A DNA stretch of 6,616 nucleotides, taken from positions 1-6,616 of the forward strand of contig PKZR01000405.1 of assembly GCA_003133815.1 (NCBI GenBank), given 5' to 3'. The position numbers were made by a program, and so were the translations under genes. This stretch comes from Limisphaerales bacterium. Its GTDB lineage: Bacteria; Verrucomicrobiota; Verrucomicrobiia; Limisphaerales; UBA11358. Position 1 is the stretch's first letter; every line of letters begins with the position of its first letter. Shown piece by piece: positions 1-3,838 of the stretch. The notes under the pieces are model-generated. The model did no database searches. It was not told where the DNA came from and saw nothing but the letters and a program-made list of their open reading frames with translations.

Positions 1-216
1 GGCCAGCGGCACGCGCATGTGGCATCCCGTGCAGGTCTGGCGACGGAGCAGCGCGACGCCTTTTTTGCCCTTGTCGCCGAGGCGATCATAGTGGCTTAAA
101 ATCGGTTTTGGGATTTTCCCGCGCAATTCCGCGATGCGCTCCTCGATGTTCGGTTGGATTGTCTCGTCAAATTCGAGCGATTGAAGCTCGAACAGGGTTT
201 GCATCATTTGTTTCAT
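1..216 (-). CDS. C4-type zinc-ribbon protein (DUF164/zf-RING_7-like), N-terminal 72 residues, cut by the window edge
   Basis: The reading frame starts MKQMMQTLFELQSLEF and continues through a charged, probably helical stretch (IEERIAELRGKIPKP) into RRQTCTGCHMRVPLA at the window edge. The CxxC pair followed by a hydrophobic segment resembles the first half of the zinc ribbon at the C-terminus of DUF164/CT398-type proteins. The second CxxC would lie outside the window. Family members are usually longer, with a long coiled coil, so this would be one of the short forms with only one helical segment before the ribbon. The ATG at 216-214 is chosen because GGA lies about 9-11 bases upstream (GCGGAAATCATATT before ATG). 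Met4 and Met5 are possible alternatives. It lies downstream of the structured region 250-406, on the same strand as the 57-aa gene. Role: nucleic-acid or protein binding is only a family-level guess. The CTGCH string looks like a haem site, but there is no signal peptide. Confidence 0.72.
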   Translation of the reverse strand, partial: MKQMMQTLFELQSLEFDETIQPNIEERIAELRGKIPKPILSHYDRLGDKGKKGVALLRRQTCTGCHMRVPLA

Positions 217-249
217 AATATGATTTCCGCGCACAGGGCGGCGGCCCGG

Positions 250-337
250 GCGGGGCTGATTTCGGCGGACAGGAGACTCGAACTCCTGATGGGCTATCAT
301 CCACTGGCTCTCATGCCCCCGCCGAAATCAACCCCGC
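250..337. repeat. Long palindrome (19-bp arms, one mismatch) enclosing a tRNA T-arm-like hairpin
   Basis: Bases 250-268 pair with 319-337 over 19 positions with a single mismatch (256/331). The inner 12 bp (257-268 with 319-330) are perfect. The 50-bp interior holds a 6-bp hairpin, 270-275 with 283-288. Read on the minus strand its loop is TTCGAGT, the T-loop consensus, closed by a G-C pair as in tRNA. A second short helix can form between 291-294 and 315-318 and would stack directly on the long arm. The region therefore resembles an acceptor arm plus T-arm. There is no anticodon arm, the tRNA-like span (264-323) is only about 60 nt, and the helix continues 12 bp past where a CCA end should be, so it is not a functional tRNA. 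It starts 33 bp upstream of the zinc-ribbon gene. It could be a structured leader, a palindromic interspersed element, or a degenerate tRNA-derived sequence. Confidence 0.75.
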
Positions 338-381
338 AGGAAACCGGCGCCGGTTCCTCCTCCGTAGCGCCGGTTCCTGCG
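335..381. repeat. Second inverted repeat, 15 bp with one bulge, containing a 12-bp direct repeat
   Basis: Bases 335-350 pair with 367-381 over 15 bp with one bulged A at 343, leaving a 16-base loop. The 12-mer GCGCCGGTTCCT occurs twice in direct orientation, at 347-358 and 367-378, exactly 20 bp apart. A perfect 14-bp palindrome, AACCGGCGCCGGTT, sits at 342-355 and competes with the larger fold. The element shares its first bases with the end of the 250-337 palindrome. With the hairpin at 388-406, nearly all of 250-406 can be folded. No gene is apparent between 217 and 420; this region is mostly inverted repeats. Confidence 0.65.
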
Positions 382-387
382 ATAAAT

Positions 388-406
388 AGTTGCACTCGGT
401 GCAACT
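388..406 (-). terminator. Perfect 8-bp hairpin just downstream of the 57-aa gene; possible weak terminator
   Basis: AGTTGCAC and GTGCAACT form a perfect 8-bp stem around a 3-base loop. On the minus strand it begins 14 bases after the stop codon of the small gene and is followed by ATTTATC. This tract is only partly T-rich, so intrinsic termination would be weak. The same arms (TTGCAC/GTGCAA) also occur in the dyad at 760-774 upstream of the small gene, so a protein-binding role is an alternative. Confidence 0.35.
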
Positions 407-420
407 GGTTGCGGGTTGGC

Positions 421-594
421 TTAATGCTGCTTGCGCATCTGGCGGCGCGAGTTCTTGGGTAACACCGGACGTGTCGCCGGCGCGGGCGCTGCCGGAGCAG
501 CCGGGGCCGGATTGTTGTTGGTTGGTTTGCATGCACAGGCCGATGCAGCCGGCACCGGCATGGTTGTAGTCGCTGAAGCATTTGAATCGCTCAT
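421..594 (-). CDS. Small Pro/Ala-rich protein with CxC motif and basic C-terminus, 57 aa, unknown function
   Basis: The frame runs from ATG at 594-592 to TAA at 423-421. The product begins MSDSNASATTTMPVPAASAC, continues with a Cys-Ala-Cys-Lys segment (C20, C22), an Asn run, a PAPAAPAAPAPA tract (residues 29-40), and ends in the basic tail RRQMRKQH. It has no signal peptide or membrane segment and should be largely disordered. I do not recognise the family. Evidence that it is real: a complete frame between two intergenic regions, a sensible start and stop, a hairpin after the stop, and a good sigma-54-like -24/-12 element upstream with its predicted start site 42 bp before the ATG. Against it: it is short and low in complexity, and there is no clear Shine-Dalgarno sequence because the leader just upstream is AU-rich. 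Two overlapping minus-strand frames encode longer but Arg- and Cys-rich peptides that look like shadows. The basic tail and the acidic-free body would suit binding to nucleic acid or an anionic surface, but this is speculation. Confidence 0.55.
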   Translation of the reverse strand: MSDSNASATTTMPVPAASACACKPTNNNPAPAAPAAPAPATRPVLPKNSRRQMRKQH

Positions 595-615
595 AATTTT
601 TTAATTTTGATTTGC

Positions 616-635
616 TGGTTGTTTCTATTCAACCA
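616..635 (-). promoter_or_regulatory. Stem-loop at the predicted 5' end of the 57-aa gene's mRNA
   Basis: TGGTTG (616-621) and CAACCA (630-635) form a 6-bp stem with an 8-base loop. The +1 predicted from the sigma-54-like element at 647-662 is about base 636, so the transcript would start directly with this hairpin. An unstructured A/U-rich leader would follow up to the ATG. The hairpin could protect the 5' end of the message. There is no clear ribosome binding site, so initiation may depend on the unstructured AU-rich leader. Confidence 0.35.
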
Positions 636-646
636 CCTGTCACCAA

Positions 647-662
647 CGCAGGCGATGTGCCA
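647..662 (-). promoter_or_regulatory. Candidate sigma-54 (-24/-12) promoter of the 57-aa gene
   Basis: On the minus strand the bases read TGGCACATCGCCTGCG. The -24 half TGGCAC is perfect against the sigma-54 consensus (TGGCACG-N4-TTGCW). GG (661-660) and GC (649-648) are separated by exactly 10 bases as required, and the -12 half matches at TGC. Deviations are A for G after CAC, C for the first T of TTGC, and G for W. The predicted start is near 636, giving a 42-base leader. The gene just upstream encodes a sigma-54 activator with GAFTGA, so this promoter class is plausible here. Confidence 0.5.
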
Positions 663-742
663 TCTCGAATGTGGAATGCAAAAAATACGGAATCGCCTGA
701 TTTCACAGGGAAATGAGAACAGCCGGATTGTGTGGCTAAAAT

Positions 743-774
743 CACCAATTCGATTGTTGGTGCAATTCTTGCAC
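743..774. promoter_or_regulatory. Overlapping dyads; candidate activator-binding site for the 57-aa gene
   Basis: Two interlocking dyads lie here. CACCAA (743-748) pairs with TTGGTG (757-762), and GTGCAA (760-765) is an inverted copy of TTGCAC (769-774) with a 3-base spacer. A further GTGCAA half-site is at 791-796. Relative to the predicted start at 636 the second dyad spans -124 to -138, a usual distance for enhancer sites of NtrC-type activators. The half-sites resemble the TGCAC/GTGCA halves of NtrC sites, but the spacing is shorter. The dyad lies within the 216-bp gap between regulator and small gene; apart from these elements and the promoter, I see nothing else in that gap. Confidence 0.35.
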
Positions 775-810
775 TACGCGACAGCCTTTTGTGCAAAGAC
801 GAAGAGCGAA

Positions 811-2199
811 TTATTCATTTTCCACCGCAGCGGTTGCGTCCAGCAAACCGTATTGCTTCAGCTTGTATTGCAACGCGCGGCGGCTGATGCCGAGCGCCTG
901 CGCCGCGTCCGCGCGATTTCGGGTGACATGGGTGAGCGTCTGGCGAATTAATAATTTTTCCACCTCGGCCAGCGGCGTACCGGGCCGCACGGTGAACGTG
1001 GTGAGGTTGCCGTCAAACTCGCGCAAAAAATCTGGTAGCGCTGCCACCTCCACCACCGACGCGCGACCGGTGGTGATGACCACGCGCTCGACGGCGTTGC
1101 GCAACTGCCGCACGTTGCCCGGCCAGGGAAACCGCTGGCACACTTGCAACGCTGCTGGCGACATCCGCTTGCGGCCGCGCTTGTGCTTGGCGGCAAAGCG
1201 GTCGAAAAATCTTTCAATCAACAGCGGAATGTCATCCGCCCGCTCGCGCAACGGCGGCATGACGATGGGCACCACGTTCAACCGGTAAAACAAATCCTCG
1301 CGAAACTTCCCCTCCGCCACGGCCAGCGGCAGTTTTTTGTTCGTCGCCGCAATGATGCGCACGTTCACGCGGGTCAGTTCCGAACCCCCGACCATGCGGA
1401 ACGCGCCGTCCTCCAGCACGCGCAGCAAATCGCCCTGTCCTTTCGGCGAGAGGTCGCCAATCTCGTCGAGGAACAGCGTGCCGCCGTCCGCCAGTTGGAA
1501 CCGGCCCGGCTTGTGCGCGGTGGCGCCGGTGAACGCACCTTTCACATGACCGAACAATTCGGCTTCGAGCAGTTGCTCCGCAAACGCGGCGCAGTTGACG
1601 GATATGAACGGCTTGTCGCGCCGCTGGCTGTGCGTGTGAATCAGACGCGCGGCGATTTCCTTGCCGGTGCCGCTCTCGCCTTCGATCAGCACGGTGACAT
1701 CGCTCTGCGCCACCTCATCGATCAGCCGCGAAATATTCCGCATGATTTCGCTTTCGCCGATCAGCGGATTCGGCTCCGTCCGCTTTTGCAGGCGCGAGCG
1801 CAGCTCGTGGTTCTCGGCCACCACCGCCTGATATTCCAAGGCCTTTTGCACCAGCAAGCGGAGGCGTTTTAGATCAATCGGTTTGGGCAGATAATCGTAG
1901 GCTCCGAGCCGCATTGCCTCGACGGCGTTCTCGACGGTGCTGAACGCGGTCATCAGGATGAACAACGTTTCACGGCTGCGCTCGCGGATTTGCCCGAGCA
2001 GTTCCAGGCCGCTGGTACCGGGCATTTTGACGTCCGAGATCACAAGGTTGTAAAGGCTCTGACTGGCGAGCTTGAGAGCAGCGGACGCGTCGTTGGCGGC
2101 GTCCACGATGTAACCTTCGCGACGCAACCCTTCCTGCAAACCGGCGCACAAGCCCGGTTCATCATCCACGACGAGAATTTTTATTTTGGCATTGTCCAT
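811..2199 (-). CDS. Sigma-54-dependent NtrC-family response regulator (REC-AAA+-Fis HTH)
   Basis: This 462-aa protein has the full NtrC/AtoC layout. The receiver domain (about 6-120) has the acidic pair D12-D13, phosphoacceptor D56 in ISDVKMPG, T84 and K106. A linker leads to the sigma-54-interaction AAA+ domain (about 145-375): Walker A GESGTGKE at 174-181, GAFTGA at 221-226, Walker B TLFLDEIGD around D245-E246, AATN at 284-287, the FREDLFYRLNV arginine-finger region at 299-309, and WPGNVRQLRN at 359-368. A Fis-type helix-turn-helix follows at about 415-450. All motifs needed for phosphorylation, ATP hydrolysis and contact with sigma-54 are intact, so it should be a working cytoplasmic transcription activator. 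The ATG at 2199 starts 4 bp after the kinase stop codon; GAAAG about 8-12 bases before it may serve as ribosome binding site. The kinase is its likely partner. Targets cannot be read from the protein; candidate sigma-54 elements lie at 647-662 and 2989-3004. No convincing terminator follows the gene. Confidence 0.95.
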   Translation of the reverse strand: MDNAKIKILVVDDEPGLCAGLQEGLRREGYIVDAANDASAALKLASQSLYNLVISDVKMPGTSGLELLGQIRERSRETLFILMTAFSTVENAVEAMRLGAYDYLPKPIDLKRLRLLVQKALEYQAVVAENHELRSRLQKRTEPNPLIGESEIMRNISRLIDEVAQSDVTVLIEGESGTGKEIAARLIHTHSQRRDKPFISVNCAAFAEQLLEAELFGHVKGAFTGATAHKPGRFQLADGGTLFLDEIGDLSPKGQGDLLRVLEDGAFRMVGGSELTRVNVRIIAATNKKLPLAVAEGKFREDLFYRLNVVPIVMPPLRERADDIPLLIERFFDRFAAKHKRGRKRMSPAALQVCQRFPWPGNVRQLRNAVERVVITTGRASVVEVAALPDFLREFDGNLTTFTVRPGTPLAEVEKLLIRQTLTHVTRNRADAAQALGISRRALQYKLKQYGLLDATAAVENE

Positions 2200-2203
2200 C
2201 GCA

Positions 2204-2938
2204 TCACTTTCGATTGAGCGGCAGGGTCATGGTGAACACCGCGCCGCCGGCGGCCGCGTTTTCGGCGCGCAAATCGCCGCCATGGGCCACCGCAATCTGT
2301 TGAGCGATCCACAATCCCAGTCCGCTGCCTTCCGGTTTGGTCGTGAAATAAGGGTCAAAAATCTCGCCTAATTCATTTGCCGGAATGCCCGGCCCGGTGT
2401 CCTGCACGCTCAGCAATAAGTTGTCACCAGCTTTTATTGCACGGATTTTGACCTGACCCGTCCCTTTGACCGCCTGGATGCCGTTGATGACGATATTCAA
2501 GAGCGCCTGAGTAAGCCGGACGGAGTCAACCGTGACACGCGGCAATTCCGGTTCGACCTCGGCAAGGATTTCAACTTTTCGCGCCGACGCTTCAGGGCGG
2601 AGCAATTCGCAGACATGCGTGACAATTTTTTTTATTTCAACCGGCTCCAGTTCTAGCGCCGATGGACCGGCCAGTTTCAAAAAGCGTCCGACGATGCTTT
2701 CCAGCCGGTGCAATTCGCCGTGAATGATTCCCAGGCGCGCCGCGAGCTGCATCCGCGCAGCCGGCGAGAGCGCATTCAAGTCCTCTTCGAGAAGTTGAAA
2801 ATGCACGTCGAGCGAACTCAGCGGATTGCGAATCTCGTGGGCCAGACGTTTGAGCAGCCGTGCGAGCAGATCGCGTTTCTCCATCACCGGCAACTGCGTC
2901 GCGTCCTGACCCAGCGCCTTTGCTAGAATATTTTCCAT
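2204..2938 (-). CDS. Cytoplasmic two-component sensor histidine kinase without a recognisable sensor domain
   Basis: From ATG at 2938-2936 the product is 244 aa. The DHp H-box is LAHEIRNPLSSLDVH with phosphoacceptor H34. The HATPase domain shows the N-box around N148/N152 (ALLNIVINGIQAV), the G1 box DTGPGIP (180-186), the F-box FDPYFTTK and the G2 box GSGLGL (204-209). All catalytic boxes are present, and the overall type is that of NtrB-like kinases. Only about 30 residues precede the H-box, and there is no membrane segment, PAS or GAF domain. The frame stays open upstream to 3019, but those residues are Cys/Gly-rich and unlike the family, and would run across the sigma-54-like element at 2989-3004, so I prefer MENILAK. 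A GTG one codon earlier is an alternative. CAGAG just before the start is a weak ribosome binding site. The stop is 4 bp from the response-regulator start, so the two are surely cotranscribed and likely a cognate pair. The signal may come from a partner protein or a ligand of the short N-terminus. Confidence 0.9.
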   Translation of the reverse strand: MENILAKALGQDATQLPVMEKRDLLARLLKRLAHEIRNPLSSLDVHFQLLEEDLNALSPAARMQLAARLGIIHGELHRLESIVGRFLKLAGPSALELEPVEIKKIVTHVCELLRPEASARKVEILAEVEPELPRVTVDSVRLTQALLNIVINGIQAVKGTGQVKIRAIKAGDNLLLSVQDTGPGIPANELGEIFDPYFTTKPEGSGLGLWIAQQIAVAHGGDLRAENAAAGGAVFTMTLPLNRK

Positions 2939-2988
2939 CACTCTGCATAAACATGGATTGCCGCAGCCAGCCCCACCAACCCTGTTTT

Positions 2989-3004
2989 GGCAATTACCTT
3001 CCCA
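2989..3004 (-). promoter_or_regulatory. Candidate sigma-54 (-24/-12) element upstream of the kinase-regulator operon
   Basis: The minus strand reads TGGGAAGGTAATTGCC. GG (3003-3002) and GC (2991-2990) have the required 10-base spacing, and the -12 half TTGC is perfect. The -24 half matches at TGG, A and G but not at CAC. The predicted start near 2978 leaves a 40-base leader before the kinase ATG. An inverted repeat TGGCAA (2988-2993) / TTGCCA (3008-3013) overlaps the element and could be an operator. It is a weaker match than the 647-662 element. The rest of the 162-bp region shared with rsmI shows no convincing sigma-70 promoter. Confidence 0.35.
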
Positions 3005-3100
3005 CTTTTGCCATGACATTTTTTTGTCGCGTTTGATGTTTCGGTCTTTCGTTGAACGGATTCCCGTTTATCTCATGTCTAATTTCTGCTTAATTGAGGC

Positions 3101-3799
3101 ATGGACGCCGCATTGCCGCCACTCACCTCCAGCACGCTTTACCTTGTCGCCACCCCGATTGGCAATCTGGAGGACATCACTCTCCGCGCACTCCGCGTTC
3201 TGCGCGAGTGCGACGTGGTCGCCGCCGAGGACACGCGGCATTCCGGACAATTGCTCAAACATTTCGAAATTTCAAAACCGCTCCTGAGCTACTTCCAGTT
3301 CAATGAGGCAAAGCGCAGCGAGGAAATCATCGAACGTCTCAGGCGCGGCGAGAAGGTCGCGCTGGTCACGGACGCCGGCAGTCCGGGCATCAGCGATCCG
3401 GGCGAGCGGGTTGTGATAGCCGCTATTGCAGCCGGCTTTCGCGTGGAAGCGGTGGCCGGCCCCTGCGCGCTCGTGGCCGGGCTCACAGCCAGCGGGTTAC
3501 CGACCGAGGAGTTTCATTTTGTCGGCTTCCTGCCACACAAGTCTGGTCAACGGCGCAATAAGCTAGAATCGTTGAAAGCGACGGAAGGCACGCTGGTTTT
3601 TTATGAATCACCGTATCGCATTGAAAAATTGCTCGGTGAGTTAAATGAAGTTTTTCCCGAACGCGAAGTTGTCCTCGCGCGGGAGCTGACGAAGAAGTTC
3701 GAGGAATTTCTGCGCGGCAAACCGGCGGAACTTTTGGAGATTGCAAAGAAGCGCAGCTTGAAAGGCGAGTTTGTCGTTTTGGTTGCCGGAACAAAATAG
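3101..3799 (+). CDS. rsmI: 16S rRNA (cytidine(1402)-2'-O)-methyltransferase RsmI, short form
   Basis: RsmI 2'-O-methylates C1402 of 16S rRNA in the decoding centre using S-adenosylmethionine. The 232-aa product carries the family signature throughout: LVATPIGNLEDITLRAL (15-31), AAEDTRHSGQLL (41-52), LVTDAGSPGISDPG (88-101), AGPCALVAGLTASGLP (119-134), VGFLPHK, YESPYRI (168-174), ARELTKKFEEFLRG (193-206) and the terminal GEFVVLVAG. It ends right after the tetrapyrrole-methylase-type core. The E. coli enzyme is about 286 aa with an extra C-terminal helical domain that is absent here, a natural short form rather than a truncation. The ATG at 3101 fits the family N-terminus, though GAGG is only one base upstream, closer than usual; TTG codon 5 is an unlikely alternative. 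It diverges from the kinase gene and is followed 39 bp later by the GH3 gene, with no terminator seen between them. Confidence 0.95.
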   Translation: MDAALPPLTSSTLYLVATPIGNLEDITLRALRVLRECDVVAAEDTRHSGQLLKHFEISKPLLSYFQFNEAKRSEEIIERLRRGEKVALVTDAGSPGISDPGERVVIAAIAAGFRVEAVAGPCALVAGLTASGLPTEEFHFVGFLPHKSGQRRNKLESLKATEGTLVFYESPYRIEKLLGELNEVFPEREVVLARELTKKFEEFLRGKPAELLEIAKKRSLKGEFVVLVAGTK

Positions 3800-3838
3800 T
3801 TTTTGAATTTTACCCGGCTTCACACCAAAGTTCCTGCA

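Noticed and set aside
1..30. CTGCH (CxxCH) as a c-type haem-binding site in the left-edge protein
   Set aside because: There is no signal peptide or membrane anchor, and the context (helical segment, then CxxC and a hydrophobic stretch) fits a C4 zinc ribbon.
264..323. A complete tRNA gene on the minus strand
   Set aside because: The T-arm and most of an acceptor stem are present, but the span is only about 60 nt, no 5-bp anticodon stem with a 7-base loop exists, base pair 7-66 is G-G, and no CCA is encoded. It is reported as a T-arm-like palindrome instead.
154..462. A 102-codon plus-strand frame across the left intergenic region
   Set aside because: It overlaps the zinc-ribbon start, all three inverted repeats and the end of the small gene on the opposite strand, and its sequence shows no family features.
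758..773. Plus-strand sigma-54-like element (TGG-N9-TTGCA) pointing into the regulator gene
   Set aside because: It has GG-N10-GC spacing and a good TTGCA, but it is created by the GTGCAA/TTGCAC dyad, has no supportable gene downstream on the plus strand, and lacks CAC in the -24 half. An antisense transcript is not excluded.
775..810. A terminator after the response-regulator gene
   Set aside because: On the minus strand a TTGCAC...GTGCAA stem can be drawn downstream of the stop, but its loop is 16 bases and no T-run follows, so the half-sites are better read as possible protein-binding sites.
791..1872. Long plus-strand open frames opposite the response regulator
   Set aside because: They lie antisense to a gene with unmistakable domains, their translations show no recognisable motif, and their composition is that expected from a GC-rich complement.
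3803..3838. An upstream TTG start for the GH3 gene
   Set aside because: It would put 12 residues in front of a complete signal peptide (Lys2, hydrophobic core, AFA cleavage site); the ATG at 3839 gives a normal secreted GH3 N-terminus.
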